Translations under genes and position numbers: made by a program
DNA from: Lutibacter sp.
GTDB lineage: Bacteria > Bacteroidota > Bacteroidia > Flavobacteriales > Flavobacteriaceae
Assembly (NCBI RefSeq): GCF_016342705.1
Contig: NZ_JAEINV010000001.1
Location: forward strand, 248,001 to 312,000
Direction of reading: 5' to 3'
Length of the DNA: 64,000 bases
Notes under the pieces: generated by a model
What the model saw: the letters and a program-made list of their open reading frames with translations, nothing else
What the model was told of the DNA's origin: nothing
Database searches by the model: none
Shown: piece after piece, positions 1-10,982 of the stretch
Layout of the letters: the number at the start of each line of letters is the position of its first letter
Numbering within the stretch: position 1 is the stretch's first letter

Positions 1-1
1 T

Positions 2-1006
2 ATGGGAATTGAAGTTGCTAGAGAACGTCATGGATTTGATTATAATGATGAGGTAGCTGTTAAAGAACAATTAGAACGTATTAAAAAAGAGGTAATTGCG
101 TTAAAAGATCATCCTGCATTACTAATTTGGGCTATTGGAAATGAATTGAATTTAAGAGCTACCAATCCAAAAGTATGGGATGCAGTAAATGATATTTCAA
201 AAATGATTCATGAAATAGATCCAAATCATTTAACAACTACAACCCTAGCTGGTATTTCTCAACAAGAAATAGACAATATTAAAGAACGATGCACAGATAT
301 TGATGTGCTTTCTGTTCAGATGTATGGCAAAATTATTGAATTGCCTAAAATGATTAAAGATTATGGTTGGGAAGGTCCATATATAGTTACCGAATGGGGC
401 GCAACTGGGCATTGGGAGGTACCAAAAACTTCTTGGAATGTTCCAATTGAAGAAAATAGCACTGTAAAAGCTTCAAATTATTTAAAAAGATATCAAGTTG
501 CTATTGAAGCAGACTCTCTAAAATGCATTGGCTCATATGTGTTTTTATGGGGACAAAAGCAAGAACGTACACCAACTTGGTATGGTGTTTTTTTAGAAGA
601 TGGAAGCGAAACGGAATCGGTTGATGTGATGCACTATATTTGGAGTGGAACATGGCCACACAATAGAGCTCCAAAAGTTGAATCATTTACTTTAAATAGT
701 AAAACAGCCTATGAAAATGTGATTTTAAAAGAAAATCAAGAAGTTGTAGCCCTATTTACAGTAAAAGATATTGAAAATGATAGTATTAATTATAAATGGG
801 AATTATTACCAGAAAGCACAGATTTAGGTGACGGAGGTGATTTTGAAAAAAGACCAAAAGCTATTGATATGAAAGTAATTAATTCAACAAATGGTGAATT
901 AAAATTTAAAGCGCCAGAAGTTAAAGGAGCTTATAGATTATTTGGATATGCAGATGACGGACATTCAAAAGCTGCAACAGCAAATATTCCTTTTAAAGTA
1001 AATTAA
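2..1006 (+). CDS. Glycoside hydrolase, clan-A (beta/alpha)8 barrel, GH2-C-like; 5'-truncated by window edge
   Basis: ORF open to the window edge; 'HPALLIWAIGNELN' acid/base-type motif and 'YIVTEWGATGHWEV' nucleophile-type motif. Confidence 0.7.
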   Translation: MGIEVARERHGFDYNDEVAVKEQLERIKKEVIALKDHPALLIWAIGNELNLRATNPKVWDAVNDISKMIHEIDPNHLTTTTLAGISQQEIDNIKERCTDIDVLSVQMYGKIIELPKMIKDYGWEGPYIVTEWGATGHWEVPKTSWNVPIEENSTVKASNYLKRYQVAIEADSLKCIGSYVFLWGQKQERTPTWYGVFLEDGSETESVDVMHYIWSGTWPHNRAPKVESFTLNSKTAYENVILKENQEVVALFTVKDIENDSINYKWELLPESTDLGDGGDFEKRPKAIDMKVINSTNGELKFKAPEVKGAYRLFGYADDGHSKAATANIPFKVN

Positions 1007-1088
1007 GCAGATAAATATAAAAAATAGAGAATGGATAAACCTCTTTATAAAATTTCACAGGAGGGACTAGAATAAAATTGAATAAAAA

Positions 1089-4000
1089 ATGAATAAGCAA
1101 CAAACAATGTATATAGGAAATAAGGAAGCTTCATTTGGAGCAAATGAGGTAAAAGGTAAATTAGTAATGGTAGGGGATGAAAGTTATTACAAAATTTCGA
1201 ATGTTGAAGGAATGAGACCTTTTTTTATGAGTATTGTTAGTAACTCAAACCATTGGATGTTTTTGTCTAGCAATGGAGGATTATCTGCTGGTAGAAAAAA
1301 CAGTGAAAATGCACTATTTCCTTACTATACAGATGATAAAATAACCGAATCGGCTGAAATTACTGGAAGTAAAACAATTATTCAGGTTCATCTAGAGGGT
1401 AAAACATATTTATGGGAACCATTTTCAAAAAGGTACGAAGGTGTTTATAAAATTAGTAGAAATTTATACAAGAATAACTATGGTAACAAAGTAATTTTTG
1501 AAGAAATAAATCACGATTTAGGTGTTACTTATAAGTACCATTGGAATTCAAGTGACAAATTTGGTTTTGTAAAAAAATCAACATTGGTTAATATCACAAA
1601 CAAATCGATTCAACTTAAAGTATTAGACGGAATTCAAAACATATTGCCTTATGGTGTTTCTGCTGACTTACAAAATGCGAGTAGTAATTTAGTTGATGCG
1701 TATAAAAAATGCGAGTTAGAAACTGATACTGGATTAGGAATTTTTGCTTTAAGCGCTATTATTGTCGATAAAGCGGAACCAAGTGAAGCATTAAAAGCAA
1801 ACATAGTTTGGTCTTTTGGAATTGAAAATCCAACCTATTTGTTGTCATCATTACAATTAGATAATTTCAGAAAAGGGAAAGAAATTAAACAAGAGGTTGA
1901 TATTAAGGCTGAAAAAGGAGCTTATTTTATTTGTGCAGACTTAACTATAGCGGCTGAATCTGAAAAAAGCTGGAAAATTATTGCCGATGTAAATCAGTCC
2001 ATAGTGTCCATAGCTCAAATTAAAGAAATCATTAAAAACGAACCTAATTTAGATGTTTTGGTTCAAGACGATATCCAATTAGGTTCAAAACAATTATTGG
2101 AACTTAACGGCGCTTCTGATGCAATGCAATTAACTGCAGATAAGCAACGAAATACACGTCATTTTGCAAACACTCTTTTTAATATTATGCGTGGTGGTAT
2201 TTTTGATGACAATTATCAAATTGAAAAAGGTGATTTTATAAAATACATTGCTAATGCAAATAAAAAAGTTAGCAAGAAAAAAGAAGATTTATTAGCACAA
2301 CTTCCAGAAGTATTTACACTAAGTTATTTAAAAGAATTGGCAGAAAAAGATGTCGATAAAAATTTAAAACGACTTTGTTTTGAATATATGCCTTTGAAAT
2401 TTAGTCGCCGTCATGGAGACCCAAGCAGACCTTGGAATAAATTCTCTATAAATACAAGAAGTGAAGTTGATGGCTCAAAAATATTAGATTATGAAGGAAA
2501 CTGGAGAGATATTTTTCAAAACTGGGAAGCTTTAGCACATTCATATCCTGAGTTTATTGAAAGTATGATTCATAAGTTTTTAAACGCCACAACATTTGAC
2601 GGTTACAATCCTTATCGTGTTACAAAAGATGGTTTTGATTGGGAAACAATTGAGCCAGACAATCCTTGGTCTTATATTGGTTATTGGGGAGATCATCAAA
2701 TTATTTATTTGTTGAAATTTTTAGAATTTATTGAAAAGCATTATCCAGCAAAATTAGCAAGCTACTTCAATCAGGAATTGTTTGTATATGCAAATGTGCC
2801 ATACAAAATAAAAAGTTACGATGCTATTTTATCAAATCCGAAAGACACTATTGTTTTTGATGCTGAATTGGATGAAGAAATTAACCGAAAAAAGAAAGAA
2901 TTAGGTGCTGACGGAGCTTTATTGAGAGATGAAAATTACTTTATTTATAAAGTAAATTTAGTTGAAAAATTATTAGCAACAGTATTAGCAAAAGTATCAA
3001 ACTTTATTCCTGAAGCTGGAATTTGGATGAGTACCCAAAGACCTGAATGGAATGATGCCAACAATGCTTTGGTTGGAAATGGAGTCTCAATGGTAACCTT
3101 GTATTATTTAAGACGTTTCTTAAAATTCTTTGAAGGAATTGTTTCAAATACTACTTTTGAAACAGTGGAGATATCAGAAGAACTAGTATTGTTCTTTAGT
3201 GAAACTGTAACAACTTTTAGTAAAAATAAAAATTTATTAGCTGGAAAAATTTCAGATAAGGATAGGAAAGTAGTACTTGATGGTTTAGGAAATGCAGGAA
3301 GCAATTTTAGAAATAGTGTTTATGAAAACGGATTTTCTAGTAATAAAGGAACTATTTCAAAAGAAGACTTGTTAAACTTCACTAAAATTACGCTTCAATT
3401 TATTGATCATTCTATAGAAGCCAATAAAAGAGCGGATAAATTGTATCACGCATACAATTTAATGACTGTTAAGAACAAACAGGAAATAGTTATCTCCTAT
3501 TTACCAGAAATGTTAGAAGGACAAGTAGCTGTTTTAAGTTCAGGATTTATTTCTGGAGAAACTTCTTTAGAACTGTTAAATGCATTAAAATCTAGTGCAT
3601 TATTCAGACCAGATCAGTACAGCTATATATTGTATCCAAACAAGGAACTTCCAAGATTTAATGATAAAAATAACATTGCTTCTGATAAAGTTGAAAAATC
3701 CGCATTACTTCAACAACTTTTAAAAGATGGAAACACACAAATTATTGTAAAAGATATTGTAGGAAACTATCATTTTAATGGAAATTTCAATAATGAGAAT
3801 AGCCTTAAAACTGCACTTTCTCAATTGCCAGAAGAAAAATATCAGGTATTAATTGAAAAGGATACACCACTGGTATTGGCCATTTTTGAAGAAATTTTTG
3901 ATCATAAATCTTTTACAGGAAGATCAGGAACTTTCTTTGGATACGAAGGGTTAGGTTCCATTTATTGGCATATGGTTTCCAAATTGTTATTAAGTGTTCA

Positions 4001-4553
4001 GGAAACCTGCTTAATAGCTGTTTCAAACAAAGAAAGCGAAGTTACTATTGGAAAATTGTTAGAGCATTATTATGAAATTAATGAAGGAATTGGTGTGCAT
4101 AAATCACCTAAATTGTATGGTGCATTTCCAACCGACCCATATTCACATACGCCAGGAGGGAAAGGAGCGCAACAGCCAGGAATGACAGGACAAGTAAAAG
4201 AGGATATTTTAAGTCGTTTTGGTGAATTAGGAGTTTTTGTTGAAGATGGAAAATTGTTATTCAATCCAAGATTGCTTAGAAGGGACGAATTTTTAAAAGA
4301 ACCAAAAGTTTTTAAATATACTAATATTAATAAAGAAGTTAAAGAAATTGAATTACAAAAAGATTCACTTTGTTTTACTTATTGTCAAATTCCAATTATT
4401 TATAAATTGGCTGAAAACCACGGTTTAAAAGTAGTGTTTAATGAGGATGCTATTGTTGAATTTGAAAGCTTATGTCTTGATTCACAAACAAGTAAAAAAG
4501 TATTTAAAAGAACCGGTGAAATTAATAGAATTGAAGTGTTTTTGAAAAAATAA
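1089..4553 (+). CDS. Very large cytoplasmic glycoside phosphorylase-like protein (GH94/GH149-type)
   Basis: 1154 aa, no signal peptide; 'KFSRRHGDPSRPWNKF', 'YEGNWRDIFQNWEAL' and 'RPEWNDANNALVGNG' resemble GH94/GH149 signature segments (the WNDAxN Asp is the expected general acid). Confidence 0.7.
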   Translation: MNKQQTMYIGNKEASFGANEVKGKLVMVGDESYYKISNVEGMRPFFMSIVSNSNHWMFLSSNGGLSAGRKNSENALFPYYTDDKITESAEITGSKTIIQVHLEGKTYLWEPFSKRYEGVYKISRNLYKNNYGNKVIFEEINHDLGVTYKYHWNSSDKFGFVKKSTLVNITNKSIQLKVLDGIQNILPYGVSADLQNASSNLVDAYKKCELETDTGLGIFALSAIIVDKAEPSEALKANIVWSFGIENPTYLLSSLQLDNFRKGKEIKQEVDIKAEKGAYFICADLTIAAESEKSWKIIADVNQSIVSIAQIKEIIKNEPNLDVLVQDDIQLGSKQLLELNGASDAMQLTADKQRNTRHFANTLFNIMRGGIFDDNYQIEKGDFIKYIANANKKVSKKKEDLLAQLPEVFTLSYLKELAEKDVDKNLKRLCFEYMPLKFSRRHGDPSRPWNKFSINTRSEVDGSKILDYEGNWRDIFQNWEALAHSYPEFIESMIHKFLNATTFDGYNPYRVTKDGFDWETIEPDNPWSYIGYWGDHQIIYLLKFLEFIEKHYPAKLASYFNQELFVYANVPYKIKSYDAILSNPKDTIVFDAELDEEINRKKKELGADGALLRDENYFIYKVNLVEKLLATVLAKVSNFIPEAGIWMSTQRPEWNDANNALVGNGVSMVTLYYLRRFLKFFEGIVSNTTFETVEISEELVLFFSETVTTFSKNKNLLAGKISDKDRKVVLDGLGNAGSNFRNSVYENGFSSNKGTISKEDLLNFTKITLQFIDHSIEANKRADKLYHAYNLMTVKNKQEIVISYLPEMLEGQVAVLSSGFISGETSLELLNALKSSALFRPDQYSYILYPNKELPRFNDKNNIASDKVEKSALLQQLLKDGNTQIIVKDIVGNYHFNGNFNNENSLKTALSQLPEEKYQVLIEKDTPLVLAIFEEIFDHKSFTGRSGTFFGYEGLGSIYWHMVSKLLLSVQETCLIAVSNKESEVTIGKLLEHYYEINEGIGVHKSPKLYGAFPTDPYSHTPGGKGAQQPGMTGQVKEDILSRFGELGVFVEDGKLLFNPRLLRRDEFLKEPKVFKYTNINKEVKEIELQKDSLCFTYCQIPIIYKLAENHGLKVVFNEDAIVEFESLCLDSQTSKKVFKRTGEINRIEVFLKK

Positions 4554-4592
4554 AAAATAAAACTTAAAATTTATAAATTATACATAAGTGAG

Positions 4593-5870
4593 ATGGTAAA
4601 AATGATAAAATATTTTTTAGGTCTATCAATCCTAATTTTTTTTGTAGGATGCGGACAAACGGTTAAAAAAATGGAAAACGCGGAAAAAGTGGAAAAAACA
4701 GCAGCGAATATTTTAGGAAACCCTGAGTATTTAGCAATTTCTTACGGAGGTTATCGCGGAAAAACGCGTGATACAGTTCCTACAATTCAACAAATTAAAG
4801 AAGATTTGAAAATTTTAGCAGTGATGAATGTTAAAATAGTTAGGACATATAATGTTCATTTAGAAGAGGCTTCAAACTTGTTAAAGGCAATTTCAGAACT
4901 AAAAAAAGAGGATGAAACTTTTGAAATGTATGTGATGTTAGGTGCTTGGATCGATTGTAAAAATGCTTGGACAGAGTTAGAGCCAGATCACAATTTAGAA
5001 AGTGAAAGAAATGCTGTTGAAATTGAAACTGCCGCAGCATTAGCTAAAAAGTATGCAGATATTGTAAAAATTATAGCAGTTGGAAATGAAGCTATGGTGC
5101 GTTGGGCAGCAAGTTATTATGTGCAGCCATCTGTAATTTTAAAATGGGTAAATCACTTGCAAGAATTAAAAAAGAAAGGAGAACTTTCTGCTGATTTATG
5201 GATCACCAGCTCTGATGATTTTGCATCATGGGGAGGAGGAGATCCTAGCTATCGAACAAAAGATTTAGAAGAACTAATTAAAGCGGTAGACTATGTTTCA
5301 ATGCATACCTACCCAATGCATAATACGTATTACAATCCACAATTTTGGGAAGTTCCAGATACTGAAAAAGATTTTACTGAAACTGAAAAAGTGGATGCCG
5401 CTATGTTACGCGCATTGGATTTTGCTAAAAAACAATACCAGGATGTTTCAAGCTATGTAAAAAGTATAGATTCAACTAAAACAATTCATATAGGTGAATC
5501 TGGTTGGACAACAATCTCAGATGGGCATTATGGTAAAAAAAGTTCTAGGGCTGCGGATGAATACAAAGCTGGGTCTTATTATAAAATGATGCGTGAATGG
5601 ACGAACAAAGAAAAAATTTCATTATTCTATTTTGAAGCTTTTGATGAACAATGGAAAGATGCTAAAAATCCAATTGGTTCAGAAAATCATTTTGGTTTAA
5701 TCAATTTAAAAGGACAAGCAAAGTATGCAATTTGGGATTTGGTGGATGTGGGTCTTTTTAATGGTTTAACACGCGATGGAATGTCAATTGAAAAAACCTA
5801 TAATGGAGATAAGGACGCTCTATTAAAAGAGGTGTTGGCTCCTCCATTAGCTAATGAAATTAAAAAATAA
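4593..5870 (+). CDS. GH17-like glucanase/transglycosylase lipoprotein
   Basis: Lipobox 'LIFFVGCGQ'; 'IIAVGNEAMVRW' and 'IHIGESGWTT' match GH17 acid/base and nucleophile contexts. Confidence 0.75.
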   Translation: MVKMIKYFLGLSILIFFVGCGQTVKKMENAEKVEKTAANILGNPEYLAISYGGYRGKTRDTVPTIQQIKEDLKILAVMNVKIVRTYNVHLEEASNLLKAISELKKEDETFEMYVMLGAWIDCKNAWTELEPDHNLESERNAVEIETAAALAKKYADIVKIIAVGNEAMVRWAASYYVQPSVILKWVNHLQELKKKGELSADLWITSSDDFASWGGGDPSYRTKDLEELIKAVDYVSMHTYPMHNTYYNPQFWEVPDTEKDFTETEKVDAAMLRALDFAKKQYQDVSSYVKSIDSTKTIHIGESGWTTISDGHYGKKSSRAADEYKAGSYYKMMREWTNKEKISLFYFEAFDEQWKDAKNPIGSENHFGLINLKGQAKYAIWDLVDVGLFNGLTRDGMSIEKTYNGDKDALLKEVLAPPLANEIKK

Positions 5871-5947
5871 TAGGAGGTGAAAATCATCGAACATAAATTA
5901 AAAAATATATAAACCAAACTTAATAACGTTACTAAAACCAAATAATT

Positions 5948-7405
5948 ATGACACATCACAAAACAGCGCCTAGGGATATTGTTCCTTTTGGTCAGAAATT
6001 AGCATTTGGATCAGGCCATTTGGCTAATCAGTTATTTCCTGCAGCTCTAGGTGTTTTTATGGTTGTATTAGTGATGTCTTTAGGAATGAATCCAATTTTG
6101 GCGGGTTTATTAGGCGCATTACCTAGATTTATGGACGCGCTTACAGATCCTATAATGGGTTTTATATCAGACAATACAAAATCTAAATGGGGACGCAGAA
6201 AACCTTATATTTTGTTGGGAAGTGTAATTTCTGGAATTGCATTTATGATCATGTGGCAGTTAAATCCAGAAGACTCTGAAATGTACAATTTTTGGTATTT
6301 TTTAGTAGTATCCATATTCTTTTATATTGGGTATACAATATTTGCAACACCTTTAATTGGTTTAGGGTATGAAATGACACCTGATTATAATGAACGTACA
6401 CGTTTAATGGCTGTGTCGCAATTTATGGGGCAAATGGCTTGGGTAATTGCACCTTGGTTTTGGGTTATTATTTACGATCAAACATTATTTGAAAGTGCTC
6501 CGAAAGGAGCTAAAATAATGGCAATTTGGGTTGGAGGATTGTGTATGGTTTTAGGAATTTTACCGGCTCTTTTTAATAAAGAAATGGAAGTTGATAAAAG
6601 TAAATTAAAAAATCTTTCAAAAGGAGAGTTGGCTGCAAATACAAAAGAATTCATTAGAGGAATTGTATTAACTGTTCAAAATAAGCAGTTTATGAAATTA
6701 TGTGGAGCTACGTTCTTTATTTTCAATGGTTTTCAAACAATTGCCCAGTTTTCGTTTTTTATCATTGTTTATTATTTATTTCAAGGAGATACAGTTTTAG
6801 CAGGTTCTTGGCCAGCTTGGTTTGGAACTGCAAGTGCATTGGCTACTATGTTTTTAGTAATTCCCGTTGTTACCAAAATTTCGGAAAAAATAGGGAAACG
6901 CAAAGCTTTTGTTGTGGCAACCTTACTTTCAATTGTTGGTTATGTTTTAAAATGGTGGGGATTTGACCCTAGTAATCCGTGGTTAATGTTTATGCCTATT
7001 CCTTTTCTTTCTTTTGGAATTGGAGGTTTGTTTACCTTAATGATGTCAATGACAGCTGATGTTTGCGATTTAGATGAATTGAACAATGGAGAACGTCGTG
7101 AGGGAATGTTTGGCGCCGTTTACTGGTGGATGGTAAAATTAGGAACAGCCTTAGCAATGCTAACGAGTGGAATTGTTTTAAAAATGGTTGGTTTTGATGA
7201 AAGTATTTCTGTTCAAGCTCATGATACGCTTATTAATTTACGTTTGGCAGATATTATAATTCCAATAATTGCAGCTCTTATTGCCATTCTGTTAATCTGG
7301 CGATACAATATAACAGAGGACAGAGCGAATGAAATTAAAGAAGCATTAGTTAAGCGCCGCGCTGAAATTAAGCTAGAAGAGAATAGAAATAAACAAAAGT
7401 ATTAA
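5948..7405 (+). CDS. MFS/GPH-family sugar:cation symporter
   Basis: Multiple TM helices; 'DALTDPIMGFISDNTKSKWGRRKPYILLGS' is typical of GPH symporters. Confidence 0.85.
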   Translation: MTHHKTAPRDIVPFGQKLAFGSGHLANQLFPAALGVFMVVLVMSLGMNPILAGLLGALPRFMDALTDPIMGFISDNTKSKWGRRKPYILLGSVISGIAFMIMWQLNPEDSEMYNFWYFLVVSIFFYIGYTIFATPLIGLGYEMTPDYNERTRLMAVSQFMGQMAWVIAPWFWVIIYDQTLFESAPKGAKIMAIWVGGLCMVLGILPALFNKEMEVDKSKLKNLSKGELAANTKEFIRGIVLTVQNKQFMKLCGATFFIFNGFQTIAQFSFFIIVYYLFQGDTVLAGSWPAWFGTASALATMFLVIPVVTKISEKIGKRKAFVVATLLSIVGYVLKWWGFDPSNPWLMFMPIPFLSFGIGGLFTLMMSMTADVCDLDELNNGERREGMFGAVYWWMVKLGTALAMLTSGIVLKMVGFDESISVQAHDTLINLRLADIIIPIIAALIAILLIWRYNITEDRANEIKEALVKRRAEIKLEENRNKQKY

Positions 7406-7496
7406 CCTTAATAAGGTTTTGGCTAAATTCAATTAATAACATCAAAATTTAAAATACAGGGCATTTATTTTTGATGATGTACCAAAACATATAATC

Positions 7497-9854
7497 ATGA
7501 AAAAAGTTTTATTAATAGCATTCCTAGTTTTAATTACTATGAATTTAAAAGCTCAAACTCCAGAAGAAAATAAGCTTCAAAATAAAATTACTCAACTTAT
7601 TTCTCAATTAACTATTGAAGAGAAAGTGGCACTTTGTTCCGGTAGAGATGATTGGAGTACAATGCCTATTGAACGATTAGATATTCCTTGGATTTGGCTA
7701 TCTGATGGACCTCACGGTTTGCGTCGTGCCCCAGAAACAAACAAGGCAGGTTATGGAGATCAATTGCCAGCAACTTGTTTTCCAACTGCATCTGCACTTG
7801 CCGCTAGTTGGGACTTAGATTTAATTTATAAAGTGGGACAAACATTAGGTGAAGAAAGTCAAGCTTTAGGTGTAAATGTTTTATTAGGTCCTGGAGTAAA
7901 TATAAAAAGATCTGTTTTAGGTGGAAGAAATTTTGAATACTTTTCCGAAGATCCAATTTTATCAGGAGAAATGGGAGCAGCTTTTATTAATGGTGTTCAA
8001 AGTAAAGGTGTTGGAACTTCTCTAAAGCATTTTGCAGCAAATAATGTTGAAACTATGCGTATGTATAATAGTTCCAATATGGACAATAGAACTTTAAATG
8101 AACTTTATTTAACACCGTTTGAAATTGCTGTAAAAAAAGCACAACCTTGGACAGTTATGGCATGTTATAACAGAGTGCAAGGAGTATACGGAACTCAAAA
8201 TCCATATTTATTAATTGAAAAGCTAAAAAATGAATGGGGTTTTAAAGGAATTGTAGTTTCAGATTGGTTTGCAGTTATAAATAGGGTTGAGGCAATGAAA
8301 GCTGGAATGCATATAGAAATGCCAAAAGTAAGTGGTGTTAATAATGCTATTGCGGTTGAAGCTGTTAACAATGGTAGTTTAAACATTGAAGTTGTTGATA
8401 ATCTTGTCAGAGAAATTTTAACCGTGGTTTTTAAAGCAAAATCATTGGAAGATAGAACTACAAAATTGAATATTGAAAAAGACCATGCATTTGCAAGAAA
8501 AGTAGCTTCTGAAGTTGCTACTTTATTAAAAAATGACGGTCAGGTTTTACCAATTAATAATCAAAAATATAAGAAAGTCGCTATTATTGGAGAATTTGCT
8601 ATGAACCCACGTTACCAAGGTAATGGTAGTTCACAAGTGAAGCCAACTAAACTTGATAACGTATTAGATATTATTAAGCAAGAATATGGAAAGGATATTG
8701 AAATTAGCTATGCTCAAGGTTACAACTTAGCTGATGATAATGATATGTCTTTAATTGAACAAGCGAAGGAAGTAGCATCAAAAGCAGATGTAGTTTTAAT
8801 ATTTGCAGGGTTACCTTTACAATATGAATCCGAAGGAATTGATAGAACTCATATCAATATGCCTCCATCTCACAATACATTAATCAACGAAATTTCAGCA
8901 GTTCAGAAAAATACAGTTGTAGTTCTTACAAATGGAAGTGCAGTTACCATGCCTTGGATTAACAATGTTTCGTCTGTTTTAGAAACTTGGTTAGGCGGTC
9001 AAGCTGGAGCAGGAGGAATTGCAGATGTGTTATTTGGTAAAGTAAATCCTTCAGGAAAATTGGCGGAAACTTTCCCAATGCAATTAGAAGATACGCCAGC
9101 ATTTTTTAACTTTCCAGGCGAACAAGGAGATGTGTTATATGGAGAACGATTTTTTGTGGGATATCGTTATTATGATGAAAAGAAAATTGAACCTTTATTT
9201 CCATTTGGATTTGGATTGTCTTACACCAATTTTGAATACAGTAATCTAAAATTGTCATCAAAAAACACCACAGATAAAGAAGGACTGACAGCTAGTTTAA
9301 CTATAAAAAATACTGGAAAAGTAAAAGGAAAAGAAATAGTACAATTGTATGTTTCTGACAAAGAAAGCACATTGCAAAGGCCAGAAAAAGAGTTAAAGAA
9401 ATTTGTAAAGGTAGAATTAAATCCTGGAGAAGAAAAAACCGTTACTTTTAAATTGGAGAGCAGAGATTTTTCTTATTTTGATGGTAAAAGAAATATGTGG
9501 ATTGCAGAAAGCGGTGAGTACGTTATTTCTGCAGCAGCTTCTTCAAGAGATATTAGAGTATCTGAAACTATCAATTTACAATCAACCCAAGTTGTTCCAT
9601 TAGCTTTTGATGAATATACATTTTTTCTTGAATATTGGAATAATAAACAAACGCGAGAAATTGTATTAGAATACATGCCAAATTGGATAAGAGGAATTGT
9701 AACAGAAGGTGATGAGGCTGAAATAAGGGAATATCAAGGTTTTATGGTAGAACATCCATTAATTAAATATCCTTATATAACAAGTGGCGAAATTACTCAT
9801 GAACAAGTAATGGAAATAGTTGAAAAGTGTAAAAACTTAACATATACACCATAA
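7497..9854 (+). CDS. GH3 beta-glucosidase-like, secreted
   Basis: Signal peptide; 'GIVVSDWFAV' nucleophile motif, 'SDGPHGLRR', C-terminal FnIII-like domain. Confidence 0.9.
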   Translation: MKKVLLIAFLVLITMNLKAQTPEENKLQNKITQLISQLTIEEKVALCSGRDDWSTMPIERLDIPWIWLSDGPHGLRRAPETNKAGYGDQLPATCFPTASALAASWDLDLIYKVGQTLGEESQALGVNVLLGPGVNIKRSVLGGRNFEYFSEDPILSGEMGAAFINGVQSKGVGTSLKHFAANNVETMRMYNSSNMDNRTLNELYLTPFEIAVKKAQPWTVMACYNRVQGVYGTQNPYLLIEKLKNEWGFKGIVVSDWFAVINRVEAMKAGMHIEMPKVSGVNNAIAVEAVNNGSLNIEVVDNLVREILTVVFKAKSLEDRTTKLNIEKDHAFARKVASEVATLLKNDGQVLPINNQKYKKVAIIGEFAMNPRYQGNGSSQVKPTKLDNVLDIIKQEYGKDIEISYAQGYNLADDNDMSLIEQAKEVASKADVVLIFAGLPLQYESEGIDRTHINMPPSHNTLINEISAVQKNTVVVLTNGSAVTMPWINNVSSVLETWLGGQAGAGGIADVLFGKVNPSGKLAETFPMQLEDTPAFFNFPGEQGDVLYGERFFVGYRYYDEKKIEPLFPFGFGLSYTNFEYSNLKLSSKNTTDKEGLTASLTIKNTGKVKGKEIVQLYVSDKESTLQRPEKELKKFVKVELNPGEEKTVTFKLESRDFSYFDGKRNMWIAESGEYVISAAASSRDIRVSETINLQSTQVVPLAFDEYTFFLEYWNNKQTREIVLEYMPNWIRGIVTEGDEAEIREYQGFMVEHPLIKYPYITSGEITHEQVMEIVEKCKNLTYTP

Positions 9855-9911
9855 TTTTTATTTGGCACAAAGTTTAGCTGTAATCACATTAAAAAAAAAT
9901 CAATTCTAAAA

Positions 9912-10943
9912 ATGATTAATAAATTTAAAATAACAATTATTATCAGTTTTATTGTGATGTTTAATTGTACACTTGTTTCTTGTCAAGATAAAAACATTGT
10001 TGATTTAGTGAAAGTTTCAGGCCAAAAAATACTATTAAACAATAAAAATTATCAAATAAAGGGAGTTTGCTATAATCCAGTTTCAAAAGGAAGTAATGAC
10101 CGAAGCTTTGAGAATTTAACGCAAGATTTAGCTTTAATGGTTGAAGCAGGTATAAATACTATACGCGTGTATTCACCAATTGATGATATAGCTGTTTTAA
10201 ATGAAATAGACAAAGCAGGTTTAAAGTTAATAGTTGGCTTTGGATACAATCAAAATGGCAATTATGATATTCTTTCTGGATCATTTATTAAGTATGTTAA
10301 TAAGTATAAAAACCATAATTCCATTCTTTTTTGGGAATTAGGAAACGAATACAATTATCACCCAGAATGGTTTAATAATGATATTAAAAATTGGTATTCA
10401 GCAATGAATAATGCTGCAAAATTAATTCATCAGAATGATATAAATCATCCTGTAGCAACTGCACATGGAGAACTTCCTGATTCATTAGCACTTGAATTAA
10501 GTCCTAATATTGATGTATGGGGATTAAATGTATATCGATGGGACAATCCTAAAAGTATTTTTAATCAATGGAAAAATCTAAGTAACAAACCAATGTATTT
10601 GTCTGAAGCTGGAGCAGATAGTTATATGACAATTTCAAAAGATGGTTACGAACAAGGAGTCAATGAGAAAGCACAGGCTGATGCAACAAGAAATATTTTA
10701 AGCAGTGTTTTCAAAAATCAAAACACTTGTTCAGGAGTTGCATTATTTGCTTTTAATGATGAATTATGGAAGGCTGGAAATAATGACCAATATGATGCCG
10801 GTGGCTGGGCGCCAAATAGTAGCGGGGTTCCTTATGACGGTACACCAAATGAAGAATATTGGGGAATTGTAGATATTGATAGAAATAAAAAAGAAGCTTT
10901 TTTTATTGTAAAAGAAAAATATCTTCAAGATATTGAAAAATAA
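9912..10943 (+). CDS. Clan-A glycoside hydrolase (GH2-C/GH5-like barrel), exported
   Basis: N-terminal signal sequence ending near 'VSCQ'; 'ILFWELGNEYN', 'PMYLSEAGADS'. Confidence 0.65.
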   Translation: MINKFKITIIISFIVMFNCTLVSCQDKNIVDLVKVSGQKILLNNKNYQIKGVCYNPVSKGSNDRSFENLTQDLALMVEAGINTIRVYSPIDDIAVLNEIDKAGLKLIVGFGYNQNGNYDILSGSFIKYVNKYKNHNSILFWELGNEYNYHPEWFNNDIKNWYSAMNNAAKLIHQNDINHPVATAHGELPDSLALELSPNIDVWGLNVYRWDNPKSIFNQWKNLSNKPMYLSEAGADSYMTISKDGYEQGVNEKAQADATRNILSSVFKNQNTCSGVALFAFNDELWKAGNNDQYDAGGWAPNSSGVPYDGTPNEEYWGIVDIDRNKKEAFFIVKEKYLQDIEK

Positions 10944-10982
10944 GGATTTTTAAATAATTATATATTTTAAATTATACAAAAC

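Noticed and set aside
3104-3304. Antisense ORFs inside long coding genes (e.g. 3104-3304, 4070-4264, 8195-8386, 37202-37528, 51377-51799, 62424-62717)
   Set aside because: Fully inside well-supported genes on the opposite strand; compositionally explained as shadow ORFs.
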